Assembly (NCBI GenBank): GCA_028290245.1
Contig: JAQGKG010000053.1
Span: 1-14,385 of the forward strand
DNA length: 14,385 nt
Source: Devosia sp.
GTDB lineage: Bacteria; Pseudomonadota; Alphaproteobacteria; Rhizobiales; Devosiaceae
Direction: 5' to 3'
Under the pieces are notes generated by a model. That model did not search any database. It was not told the origin of the DNA and saw nothing but the letters and a program-made list of their open reading frames with translations. The position numbers and the translations under genes are program-made. Shown piece after piece: positions 1 through 5,886 of the stretch. Every line of letters starts with the position of its first letter. Position 1 is the stretch's first letter.

Positions 1-753
1 CCGCCGCAGGTCCCAATTGACCTCCCCTCCCGCAGCCACAGGCGCCCACTGATCCAGTGCATGGGCATATGCCTCATCTTCAGACGCGGCCCAGCTCAGG
101 GCATGCTGCAAGTAGATTGGCTTTTCATCACCGGCCACCTGCTTAAACGCGTCGATAACCGCACGGGTGGTCTCGACATCGCCGCCGGAAGTGGTCAGCA
201 GCCCATCGGCCCACCCCCCGACAAAAGCGGCAGTCTTTGGAGTGACCGCAGCGCCGATCAGAGGGACGCTGTGTATAGGACGGGAATACAGCTTGGCTTC
301 CACCACGGTCACACGGCCCCGGTGTGTCACCGTCTCGCCGGCAAACAGTGCCCTGATGATCTCGACGCATTCCATTAGACGAGCATTGCGCTCTGCCTTC
401 TCGGGCCAGGCCTCACCGGTGATGGACTCGTTGATAGCCTCGCCGCTACCCAACGCAAGCCACAGACGATCTGGAAACATCTCGCCGCATGTCGCGGCTG
501 CCTGGGCCAGCACTGCAGGATGATAACGGTAGCCCGGAGCCGAGATGACCCCGAACGGCAGCGCCGTCGCCTGCATAGTTGAGCCAAGCCACGTCCAGGC
601 GAAGCCCGAATGCCCCTGCCGTTCGCTCCACGGGTGGAAATGATCAGAAGACTTGGCCACCTGGAATCCGGCCTGCTGCGCTAGGACAACAAGCTCTCGT
701 AATTCGCTCGGTGCAAATTGTTCATGCGACGCGTGGTACCCAATAACCGTCAT
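1..753 (-). CDS. LLM-class flavin-dependent oxidoreductase, C-terminus cut by window edge
   Basis: Reading leftward from the ATG at 753, the frame stays open for 251 codons and runs off the left edge. The protein has the luciferase-like monooxygenase TIM-barrel pattern: an N-terminal IGYHASHEQF start, SSDHFHPW near residues 35-42, FAWTWLG near 51-57, a barrel strand with LGSGEA at 101-106, and IGAAVTPKTAAFVGGWADG further on. These features resemble the 'probable non-F420 flavinoid oxidoreductase' subgroup (TIGR03885, from memory), whose members are about 320 residues, so roughly 70 residues are missing. Such enzymes use reduced flavin in the cytosol; the substrate cannot be told. The start is backed by a GGAGGAAAT ribosome site just upstream. 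DUF6766 lies 189 bases upstream on the same strand. The family call is secure; the FMN versus F420 choice is inference. Confidence 0.9.
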   Translation of the reverse strand, partial: MTVIGYHASHEQFAPSELRELVVLAQQAGFQVAKSSDHFHPWSERQGHSGFAWTWLGSTMQATALPFGVISAPGYRYHPAVLAQAAATCGEMFPDRLWLALGSGEAINESITGEAWPEKAERNARLMECVEIIRALFAGETVTHRGRVTVVEAKLYSRPIHSVPLIGAAVTPKTAAFVGGWADGLLTTSGGDVETTRAVIDAFKQVAGDEKPIYLQHALSWAASEDEAYAHALDQWAPVAAGGEVNWDLRR

Positions 754-942
754 GCTATTTCCTCCAACCCGTCACACTTCAATCGTCCACAAAACGCTCC
801 ACCGCCCTAGTCGCCCCTGATCCTGTCCGACGAGGCGAGGAAGAATTTCCATCTTCCGAATGCCGATCAGCTCCGCTCCAAACCGCATCTTGTGGCTTCG
901 CGAAATTGTCTGCGGGATGTGACGCAACATGAAAAACTCGGG

Positions 943-1614
943 TTAGCGACCAGTGTCAGAATGGGGGGCCGCCACCAGCTTTGACTCTGGTGAGCCGCGG
1001 TGGCGAAGCACGATCGACAGCACGACGAGGACTGCTGTCGACAGGAATTCGGATTGCCAATTTTGGAAGGATTCGAACCACAGCTGCGCCTGGCCGAGAT
1101 ATTCCAGCATGCTGAGCGTGGGCTGACCATGCAGCACAGCGTCTTCATTGGCCGCGGCGGCGCTGTGCATCCAGTGCAACACAAAGGACGCAGCAAACAG
1201 CACCAGCAGCGCGATCCCCAATGAATACGAGTACAGAACGGACCATAGTCCACCAGCCCGGACAGGCCAGGGAGCCTCTTTGTCAGCCCGCTTTTGATCG
1301 GGGTCTGCGTCTTCGGAATTGGCGCTATCGGGGTCCTTGGATTCCGCCGAGCCCCGCTGGAACAGCATCGCCGTCATGATGACGTAGGCCGACATCTGCA
1401 GGAACTCGCTCTCCCAGTTTTCGAACAGAGCCGACTGGAATGAGGATCCGAGCAGGTAACTTACAAGAGTGATCCGTCCGCCGCCGTGTTCGGCAAGGCT
1501 CGTATTCTCGTCAATCCAACCCGCCCACCCCATGCCGACGAGGTACAGCAGAAACACGGCGATCAAAGCAAGGGTCAGCCCATTGTCTCGACAAAAGCGC
1601 TTCGCCCCATCCAT
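943..1614 (-). CDS. DUF6766 family membrane protein
   Basis: A 223-residue protein starting at the ATG at 1614, chosen because GGAGGATAGAT stands directly upstream; a longer frame to 1695 would swallow this site and the promoter. It is recognised as DUF6766, a family of unknown function. Visible parts: an N-terminal hydrophobic helix (LTLALIAVFLLYLVGMGW), then FENWESEFLQMSAYVIM and QRGSAESK. After a charged linker rich in D, E and K there is a second hydrophobic helix, then FQNWQSEFLSTAVLVV and RHRGSPESK. The two halves are therefore an internal duplication, each with a membrane helix, an NW-SEFL motif and an RGSxESK tail, giving about four membrane segments. A near-consensus EcfG-type promoter (GGAAC-N16-CATT) sits 29 bases upstream, which suggests stress induction. 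It is divergent from the DUF892 gene. Confidence 0.88.
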   Translation of the reverse strand: MDGAKRFCRDNGLTLALIAVFLLYLVGMGWAGWIDENTSLAEHGGGRITLVSYLLGSSFQSALFENWESEFLQMSAYVIMTAMLFQRGSAESKDPDSANSEDADPDQKRADKEAPWPVRAGGLWSVLYSYSLGIALLVLFAASFVLHWMHSAAAANEDAVLHGQPTLSMLEYLGQAQLWFESFQNWQSEFLSTAVLVVLSIVLRHRGSPESKLVAAPHSDTGR

Positions 1615-1643
1615 ATCTATCCTCCATCGGCGAACCGATGCTG

Positions 1644-1668
1644 AATGATCGGCCCGCCAAAGCGTTCC
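1644..1668 (-). promoter_or_regulatory. EcfG-type promoter for DUF6766
   Basis: On the minus strand the -35 element GGAAC (1668-1664) is perfect. A 16-base spacer follows, then CATT (1647-1644) where the EcfG consensus has CGTT. There are 29 bases to the start codon, like the other promoters of this type in the window. One mismatch in nine positions. Confidence 0.5.
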
Positions 1669-1695
1669 CGGCAAACCAAGCCGTAACTTTGGCAC

Positions 1696-1720
1696 GCAAC
1701 CGGGTCACGTACTCACCGTT
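1696..1720 (+). promoter_or_regulatory. EcfG-type promoter for the DUF892 gene
   Basis: GCAAC (1696-1700), a 16-base spacer and CGTT (1717-1720) match the alphaproteobacterial general-stress consensus GGAAC-N16/17-CGTT with one mismatch. The -10 element lies 29 bases before the ATG at 1750. It is back to back with the minus-strand promoter at 1644-1668. Confidence 0.5.
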
Positions 1721-1749
1721 ATCAGGGCTCCAAAACCAGGAGCAAAACA

Positions 1750-2259
1750 ATGACCACTTCCTCGCACGAGCTCTTCATCACCGGGCTGAAAAATGCCCAT
1801 GCCATGGAGAACCAGGCTCTTTCAATTATGAAGCCCCAGGTGGCCCGCATTGAGAGCTATCCAGATGTCGGCGCTCGACTGGAGAGCCATATCCGCGAAA
1901 CGGAGGGACAGATCGCTCGCCTTGAGGCCATTCTCGACAGCTTGGGGGCGGATCGGAACTCGCTGAAGGATATGGCGCTATCGCTGGCCGGCAGCTTCGC
2001 TGCTGTGGGCCATACCGCCGCGCCGGATGAAATCCTCAAGAACTCGATGGCTAACTTCGCCTTCGAAAATTTCGAGATCGCGGCTTACAAGTCCCTCATC
2101 GCCTTGGCAGAGGCCGGCGGGCACCGCGAAACCATTCCCCAGCTGCAGCGCAATCTCGACGAGGAACTCGCCATGGCGGATTGGCTCGATCAGAATATCG
2201 AAGCCGTCACTCTCAAATTCGCCTCCCTGAAAGAGGCCGGAGAAACCGCCAAGAAGTAA
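1750..2259 (+). CDS. YciE/YciF ferritin-like family protein (DUF892)
   Basis: A 169-residue, helix-rich soluble protein of the DUF892 ferritin-like group, close to the usual family length. Its layout matches a four-helix bundle: HELFITGLKNAHAMENQAL, a second helix with RLESHIRETEGQIARLEAIL, a third with ANFAFENFEIAAYKSLIALAE and a fourth with LQRNLDEELAMADWLDQNI. Glutamates and histidines repeat at the bundle core (E20, H47, E50, E106, E109, E138, E139) and could bind a di-metal centre; this is inferred from the fold family, not shown. Family members are tied to general stress responses, but their biochemical role is poorly known. An AGGAG site precedes the ATG and an EcfG-like promoter lies upstream. 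An intrinsic terminator follows the stop codon, so this is a single-gene transcript. Confidence 0.92.
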   Translation: MTTSSHELFITGLKNAHAMENQALSIMKPQVARIESYPDVGARLESHIRETEGQIARLEAILDSLGADRNSLKDMALSLAGSFAAVGHTAAPDEILKNSMANFAFENFEIAAYKSLIALAEAGGHRETIPQLQRNLDEELAMADWLDQNIEAVTLKFASLKEAGETAKK

Positions 2260-2272
2260 TGCGTATTAGAGT

Positions 2273-2300
2273 GCCGGGCGCCAACCGTGCCCGGCCTTTT
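2273..2300 (+). terminator. Rho-independent terminator after the DUF892 gene
   Basis: The stem GCCGGGC (2273-2279) pairs perfectly with GCCCGGC (2289-2295) across a 9-base loop and is followed by C and four T. It sits 14 bases after the stop codon and separates this gene from the DUF3606 operon. Confidence 0.85.
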
Positions 2301-2327
2301 CCTTGGCTGCCTCCCTCATGTGCACGA

Positions 2328-2352
2328 TGAACCTTCATGGCCGATCAGCGTT
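2328..2352 (+). promoter_or_regulatory. EcfG-type promoter for the DUF3606 operon
   Basis: TGAAC (2328-2332), a 16-base spacer and CGTT (2349-2352) match GGAAC-N16-CGTT with one mismatch. It lies just after the preceding terminator and 31 bases before the ATG at 2384. Confidence 0.5.
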
Positions 2353-2383
2353 GGGCCTGCACGACAACGCGAGGAGACACCCC

Positions 2384-2548
2384 ATGTCGAACAGCAAGCA
2401 GGATCGGTCGAAAGTGGCCGGCGGACAGGACTACGAAGTAAAATACGAAGCTGGAAAAACTGGCGCGTCCAAATCTGAAGTGAAAGACGCGGTGAAGTCT
2501 GTAGGCAATAGCCGCAGTGCCGTTGAAAAAAGGCTGACCTCGAAATGA
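2384..2548 (+). CDS. DUF3606 domain-containing small protein
   Basis: A 54-residue protein in which DYEVKYEAGKTGASKSEVKDAV and VGNSRSAVEKRL match the DUF3606 pattern (a D-YE-Y-W/A start, a helix with 'vs..eLk.AV..vG' and an 'aV.k.l' end). The family is small, basic and of unknown function, common in Hyphomicrobiales and often found with stress genes. The start at 2384 is preferred over an upstream in-frame ATG at 2303: GAGGAG lies 8 bases before it, and the earlier start would lie upstream of the predicted promoter. The stop overlaps the next start as ATGA, so translation of the next gene is probably coupled. It is the first gene of a compact four-gene run. Confidence 0.88.
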   Translation: MSNSKQDRSKVAGGQDYEVKYEAGKTGASKSEVKDAVKSVGNSRSAVEKRLTSK

Positions 2549-2763
2549 GCCGCGAAGGCCGCGAGGGTCTGCCGACAGGTGAGCAGCCAGGCGTCCCCAA
2601 TGACGTTGCTGACCCGCATCCATCAGCCGAAGAGGACTATGACAAAATTCCTAGTCCAGGCGGAGCGAAGCCACCCAAAGGCACGGACATCGGGCCTAAC
2701 TCTTACACCCATAATGGAAAGGCGCCGCCGCGCCCTAAAAACAGGGGATCCGGCCCGCAATGA
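2545..2763 (+). CDS. Small Pro/Gly-rich hypothetical protein, coupled to DUF3606
   Basis: I do not recognise this 72-residue protein. It is rich in proline, glycine and charged residues, has no membrane segment and few hydrophobic residues, and so is probably disordered: GLPTGEQPGVPNDVADPHP near the start, then IPSPGGAKPPKGTDIGP, then a basic KAPPRPKNRGSG tail. Its reality rests on context. Its ATG overlaps the upstream stop as ATGA, and its stop overlaps the next start as ATGA too, which is a strong sign of a designed chain of coupled genes. No good separate ribosome site is seen, in keeping with coupling. Confidence 0.7.
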   Translation: MSREGREGLPTGEQPGVPNDVADPHPSAEEDYDKIPSPGGAKPPKGTDIGPNSYTHNGKAPPRPKNRGSGPQ

Positions 2764-2978
2764 TGACCATCCACATTGACGATGAACTGCTGGATGGCCT
2801 TGAGCAGTTCATCGCTGATCGAAACGAGCCGCCGCGTGGCAAGATGACCCACGAAGACGCGGTCAATGTGGTGGTCCGGGACTGGCTGATGGGGCAGGGG
2901 TACATGCCCCTGCCAAACGATGCCGACACCATCACACCTGCACTGACCGCAGCACGGGTACCAAAGCATGAGCTCTGA
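2760..2978 (+). CDS. Small hypothetical protein, possible ribbon-helix-helix-like N-terminus
   Basis: A 72-residue protein of no family I can name. The start MMTIHIDDELLDGLEQFIADR followed by THEDAVNVVVRDWLMGQGYMPLP is reminiscent of a short beta strand plus two helices, as in CopG/Arc ribbon-helix-helix proteins. The pattern is short and this is only a suggestion. Two consecutive ATG codons (2760 and 2763) are possible starts; the first forms an ATGA overlap with the upstream stop and is preferred. It overlaps the next gene by 11 bases. Confidence 0.7.
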   Translation: MMTIHIDDELLDGLEQFIADRNEPPRGKMTHEDAVNVVVRDWLMGQGYMPLPNDADTITPALTAARVPKHEL

Positions 2979-3204
2979 AGGCGACCTGCTCAGCGAAGCT
3001 CGCGACCGTGGCACGCTGGCAAAGCCGCCAAATAGCAACCGCCCGGCACGTGCCTCTGTACGTTTCACCTGGCGCAGCGCGCACTTCCAGGCCGACGCAG
3101 AAATCACGCCGGTCGGACTTTTGGCGATCGGCGGTATGGTTGGTGCAATCCTACTGGCCGTCGCGCCGATCGTAGCTGCCGCGCGGGTGAAGCGATCCAG
3201 ATAG
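2968..3204 (+). CDS. Small single-pass membrane protein, hypothetical
   Basis: A 78-residue protein, last in the four-gene run, starting within the previous gene (11-base overlap). Residues 1-47 are polar and basic. About residues 48-70 (VGLLAIGGMVGAILLAVAPIVAA) form one clear membrane helix, and a short basic tail (RVKRSR) follows. Its stop lies only 4 bases from the stop of the converging minus-strand gene. No family is recognised. Upstream ribosome-site signal is weak, so translation is probably coupled. Confidence 0.65.
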   Translation: MSSEGDLLSEARDRGTLAKPPNSNRPARASVRFTWRSAHFQADAEITPVGLLAIGGMVGAILLAVAPIVAAARVKRSR

Positions 3205-3208
3205 TCGC

Positions 3209-3517
3209 CTAAAGCTGATCGTTATGCGGTCCCTTGGTTTCGCCAACCATACGCGCAAGCTCGCCGAACGATGGCACTCCCCCGCCATCTGCCATGTTAT
3301 TAGCCAGCCTCAACAAGCGAATTGGGAAAGCTACGGCGTCCCGGTTAGAGGGTGACAAATCCTCCGCCACCCTGTCGTCTCCCAATGCCGTCTGTTCTGA
3401 AATCGCCAGCACTTTGTCCAGCTCGGCCCTGGAAAGCACCCCCTTGGACACTAGCGCCTGATTGATCCCGGCCATGGCCATAACCAACCCCTCAAGCTGC
3501 AGATTTGCAGTGTTCAT
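3209..3517 (-). CDS. Conserved small hypothetical protein
   Basis: A 102-residue soluble protein from the ATG at 3517, which is preceded by a strong AAGGAGG site; a longer frame to 3601 would run through that site and the promoter. The N-terminal half reads as two amphipathic helices (LQLEGLVMAMAGINQALVSKG, then SRAELDKVLAISEQTAL). The middle is acidic (GDDRVAEDLS), followed by a helix AFPIRLLRLANNMADG and a polar tail. The 'VSKGVLSRAELD' stretch looks like a helix-turn-helix-like pair, but I cannot assign a family. It is driven from a promoter that interlocks with the one for the opposite gene at 3592, so the two should be expressed under the same condition. Confidence 0.8.
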   Translation of the reverse strand: MNTANLQLEGLVMAMAGINQALVSKGVLSRAELDKVLAISEQTALGDDRVAEDLSPSNRDAVAFPIRLLRLANNMADGGGVPSFGELARMVGETKGPHNDQL

Positions 3518-3542
3518 TCGCTTGCCTCCTTGTTGTGGATGG

Positions 3543-3567
3543 GGAACGACTTTCGACCGATACCGTT
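3543..3567 (+). promoter_or_regulatory. Perfect EcfG-type promoter for the 3592 gene and response regulator
   Basis: GGAAC (3543-3547), exactly 16 bases, then CGTT (3564-3567): a full match to the EcfG consensus. The -10 element is 24 bases from the ATG at 3592. The same bases also carry a minus-strand promoter at 3545-3569. Confidence 0.72.
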
Positions 3568-3569
3568 GC
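3545..3569 (-). promoter_or_regulatory. Interlocked EcfG-type promoter for the 3209-3517 gene
   Basis: On the minus strand GCAAC (3569-3565), 16 bases, CGTT (3548-3545). Its -10 element reuses bases of the plus-strand -35 box, and its -35 box reuses bases of the plus-strand -10. One mismatch (GCAAC for GGAAC); 27 bases to the ATG at 3517. Confidence 0.58.
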
Positions 3570-3591
3570 CTCGCAACAGGAGGGCTGCAGC

Positions 3592-3849
3592 ATGACGACA
3601 CCCAATGATCTCAGCGACAAGGCATTGGCGGTGTTCGCCTTTGCGGCCTACCATCAGCTCGAGAGTGGCGACGCGGTCTCTAGCTTGGTCTCGAATGACA
3701 AAAACGGCCACAAGGCCGATCCAGCGGCCATTGAAGAACTGGTGCAAGCCGAGCTCGCCACCGAGCACGAAGACCGGCTGCGCCTCACTGATGCTGGCCA
3801 GCTTATGCTGTCGCAGATCATCGACCGAATTCGTGGATCATGGGCATGA
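3592..3849 (+). CDS. Small hypothetical protein, winged-helix-like C-terminus
   Basis: An 85-residue protein starting at 3592, where AGGAGGG lies 7 bases before the ATG. I know no family for it. Residues from about 45 on, IEELVQAELATEHEDRLRLTDAGQLMLSQII, resemble the recognition-helix-plus-wing end of small winged-helix proteins ('LV..gL......rl.LT.aG..ll'). The first half (KALAVFAFAAYHQLESGDAVSSLV) would supply the preceding helices. It might be a DNA- or partner-binding module, but this is inferred from pattern only. It overlaps the response regulator gene behind it by 4 or 10 bases, so the two are co-transcribed from the perfect EcfG-type promoter and probably coupled in translation. Confidence 0.8.
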   Translation: MTTPNDLSDKALAVFAFAAYHQLESGDAVSSLVSNDKNGHKADPAAIEELVQAELATEHEDRLRLTDAGQLMLSQIIDRIRGSWA

Positions 3850-4193
3850 CAGGCTCAAAAATACTGATCGTCGAGGACGAAGCCGACCACGGCGTCGAGC
3901 TTAAGCGCATTCTAGAGCGCAACGGCCACACTGTCCTGGGACCAGCTCCCGATTGCTCAAGTGCGCTCGAAATTCTCTGGCGGGAACGCCCGGATTTCGC
4001 CTTCGTTGATACCCATCTTGGCTCCGAAACCTGCGAAGCCGTACTAGAGGAATGCGATAATCAGGACGTGCCCGTCATCATCACCACATCCGAAATCACT
4101 GGCACACCTGCATTCATCGGCACGCGCGCCAACCTTGGCAAACCGCTGATGGAAGATGTCGTGAACACCGCTGTTCTGCGCCTGTCGGCATAG
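3840..4193 (+). CDS. Single-domain response regulator (CheY-like receiver)
   Basis: A 117-residue stand-alone receiver domain with no output domain. The key residues are present: acidic pocket E12-D13 (ILIVEDEA), phosphorylation site D57 (FAFVDTHLG), T82/T83 at the end of beta-4 (PVIITTSE) and K101-P102 (LGKPL). The ATG at 3846 also forms an ATGA overlap with the upstream gene and could be the true start, shortening the protein by two residues. Without an output domain it must act by protein contact or as a phosphate shuttle. It is convergent with the HWE kinase gene, with 8 bases between their stops, and is a natural partner of that kinase. Transcription probably comes from the EcfG-type promoter before 3592. 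Confidence 0.93.
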   Translation: MGMTGSKILIVEDEADHGVELKRILERNGHTVLGPAPDCSSALEILWRERPDFAFVDTHLGSETCEAVLEECDNQDVPVIITTSEITGTPAFIGTRANLGKPLMEDVVNTAVLRLSA

Positions 4194-4201
4194 TTGCAGC
4201 A

Positions 4202-5203
4202 TCAAGCTGACATGCGGGCCGGGTCTATTTTCAGGGAGACCACAATTCCCTCTTCGAACCACTCGGTTGAAATCGACCCGCCCAACTGCCCTGTGACGCT
4301 GCGGTTCAGTAGCTTGCTGCCGTAGCCTTCGCCCCTGGCGTGCGCTTCCACCGCTGGGCCGCCACGTTCGGTCCAGGTCAAGCTCACCACTTCCTCTTCA
4401 GCAACGCCAGATATGTCCAGAGACCCTTTTTCGGCAGAAAGCGCGCCATATTTCAGCGAATTGGTCGCCAGTTCATGGATCACCAACGCCAGAGTAGTCG
4501 CCGCCTGTTCGCCGACGCCCATTCTCGGTACCGCAACGCGAATGCGCCCGCTAAAGGCTGCGGTATCGTCGTATGGGGCCAATAGGACGCTTATCAAGTC
4601 GCCGAGCAATGCGGCGCGTCCCTGGTGCCCTGGCAATGGCCGCACCACGTCATGAGCTCGACCCAATGCCGCCAGGCGGGCCGTCAGTTCCTCGGCCATT
4701 TCCTTCGCCGTGGTAGTGGAGCGGGACGTGAGGTTGGTCAGCCCGGCGGCTATCGCGAGCAAATTCTTCACCCGGTGGCTCATTTCGCCAGCTAGAAGTT
4801 CATGACCCTCTTCGGCTTGCTTGCGTCCCGTTACATCAAGAAATACCCCGGCCATTCGGCCGTTATACAATCCCTCATCGCTGCCGACACCACGGGCCGA
4901 GACCCATCGAACCTCGTCTCCGAGAAGGATACGGAAGTCGATTTCATAGGCGCCGACCAGTGCGCGTGTCGCATTGAAGGCTTCCCGGACCCGATCTCTG
5001 TCTGCGGGATGGATTTTGGCCGACAAATCTTCAAAGTTTACCGTTGAGGCGGACTCGATGCCCCATAGCGCAAAGCCATGCGGGTCCATGGAAAAAGCGT
5101 CGCTTTCAACGTTCCATGACCAAAGGGATACGCCAGCGGCATCCAGGGCGCGGCGGAGGTGTTTAGGTTCCCAAAGTGGGTGGGAGTCGTCGAGGAGGGC
5201 CAT
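4202..5203 (-). CDS. PAS-domain HWE-family sensor histidine kinase
   Basis: A 333-residue soluble kinase. A PAS fold spans about residues 15-130 (DAAGVSLWSWNVESDAF, then HPADRDRV, DFRILLGDEVRWV, GVFLDVTGRKQAEE). The phosphoacceptor box EMSHRVKNLLA carries H143. The ATPase part shows the HWE hallmarks: HELATNSLKYGALS (H243, N248) and W277-T278-E279 in LTWTERGGP, followed by the GYGSKLL loop. No membrane segment is seen, so it senses a cytosolic signal or cofactor through PAS. The ATG at 5203 has AGGATG upstream. HWE kinases in this order feed single-domain receivers and, in several species, the PhyR-NepR-EcfG stress cascade. With receivers on both sides and EcfG-type promoters around it, a stress-sensing role is plausible but inferred. 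Confidence 0.94.
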   Translation of the reverse strand: MALLDDSHPLWEPKHLRRALDAAGVSLWSWNVESDAFSMDPHGFALWGIESASTVNFEDLSAKIHPADRDRVREAFNATRALVGAYEIDFRILLGDEVRWVSARGVGSDEGLYNGRMAGVFLDVTGRKQAEEGHELLAGEMSHRVKNLLAIAAGLTNLTSRSTTTAKEMAEELTARLAALGRAHDVVRPLPGHQGRAALLGDLISVLLAPYDDTAAFSGRIRVAVPRMGVGEQAATTLALVIHELATNSLKYGALSAEKGSLDISGVAEEEVVSLTWTERGGPAVEAHARGEGYGSKLLNRSVTGQLGGSISTEWFEEGIVVSLKIDPARMSA

Positions 5204-5340
5204 GGATCATCCTGGTAGGAGCGGCAACTTGCACTGTCCCCCGACAAAGCGCGCTGTACTCCTTCTATGACAACAGATCGATCCTGACGCTACCTGCTTT
5301 GCATCTCTATTAAGACTTGGTTGCCCTTGTCACCTGCCGG

Positions 5341-5706
5341 TCAGACCGCCAGTAGTTCGCGCATAGACGCCGTGACCGCCTTGTGCTTGTACGGCTTACT
5401 GAAAAACACACTTCCGTCGGGCATGTCGGTGATCTCGACCGCGCGATGGCCTGAGGTCACGATGATCTTCACCGGAGGCCAACGGTCACGAACCGCTGTT
5501 GCAAGCTTCAATCCGTCCATCGAACCCGGCATGTCTATGTCCGTGAAGATCAGGCGAATGTCGGGGTGGGCCGCTAAAAGTTCGATTGCGATATCGGCAT
5601 TGTGCGCTTGGTATATCGTAAAGCCCTCAGCCTCCAGCTGGTCAACGATATCGAGCATGATGAGGGCTTCATCTTCGACGACAAGGACTGAAATACCGGC
5701 AGTCAT
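5341..5706 (-). CDS. Single-domain response regulator (CheY-like receiver)
   Basis: A 121-residue receiver with intact catalytic residues: E11-D12 (VLVVEDEA), D56 (FTDIDMPG), T84-S85 (IIVTSGH) and K104-P105 (FFSKPY). No output domain follows. The start at 5706 is chosen because AAGGAG stands 8 bases upstream; a longer frame reaching 6225 runs antisense through the GlsB gene and is not credible. It lies 137 bases upstream of the HWE kinase on the same strand, so the two may form one transcript. An EcfG-like promoter (GGATC-N16-CGTT) lies 41 bases upstream, divergent from the GlsB promoter. It differs clearly from the receiver at 3840, so the two are not recent copies. Confidence 0.94.
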   Translation of the reverse strand: MTAGISVLVVEDEALIMLDIVDQLEAEGFTIYQAHNADIAIELLAAHPDIRLIFTDIDMPGSMDGLKLATAVRDRWPPVKIIVTSGHRAVEITDMPDGSVFFSKPYKHKAVTASMRELLAV

Positions 5707-5747
5707 ATGCGTCGCTCCTTGGTCATCGATTGCGACACTGGTCCCAT

Positions 5748-5772
5748 AACGTACGGCTGGCCCTATCGATCC
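5748..5772 (-). promoter_or_regulatory. Possible EcfG-type promoter for the 5706 response regulator
   Basis: On the minus strand GGATC (5772-5768), a 16-base spacer, CGTT (5751-5748). One mismatch in the -35 box. The distance to the start codon, 41 bases, is longer than for the other promoters, so the call is weaker. Confidence 0.35.
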
Positions 5773-5793
5773 ACCCGAAGACTTATGTCCACA

Positions 5794-5811
5794 AACCACT
5801 GCTGGGTGGTT
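5794..5811. repeat. Short inverted repeat in the RR-GlsB divergent region
   Basis: AACCAC (5794-5799) and GTGGTT (5806-5811) form a perfect 6-bp inverted repeat with a 6-base centre, between the two divergent promoters. It could be an operator, but nothing else supports that. Confidence 0.3.
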
Positions 5812-5832
5812 AAATACGTTGAATGCAGCCCG

Positions 5833-5857
5833 GGAACCCGGCGGGTTTCTGCACGTT
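5833..5857 (+). promoter_or_regulatory. Perfect EcfG-type promoter for the GlsB/YeaQ gene
   Basis: GGAAC (5833-5837), exactly 16 bases, then CGTT (5854-5857), 29 bases before the ATG at 5887. A full match to the EcfG consensus in front of a known stress-protein family. Confidence 0.75.
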
Positions 5858-5886
5858 GTTGCCACACTTACACACTGGAGAGCGTC

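Noticed and set aside
793..817. Possible EcfG-type promoter for the flavin oxidoreductase gene
   Set aside because: CGTT is present on the minus strand at 796-793, but the -35 box at the right spacing is GGGGC, only three of five matches; too weak.
867..1253. A 128-codon minus-strand reading frame overlapping DUF6766
   Set aside because: Cys/Arg/Ser-rich shadow of the DUF6766 frame, with no ribosome site and no family.
2703..3107. A 134-codon minus-strand reading frame across the small-gene operon
   Set aside because: It is opposed by three plus-strand frames that chain with ATGA overlaps, which chance would rarely give. It shows no recognisable family.
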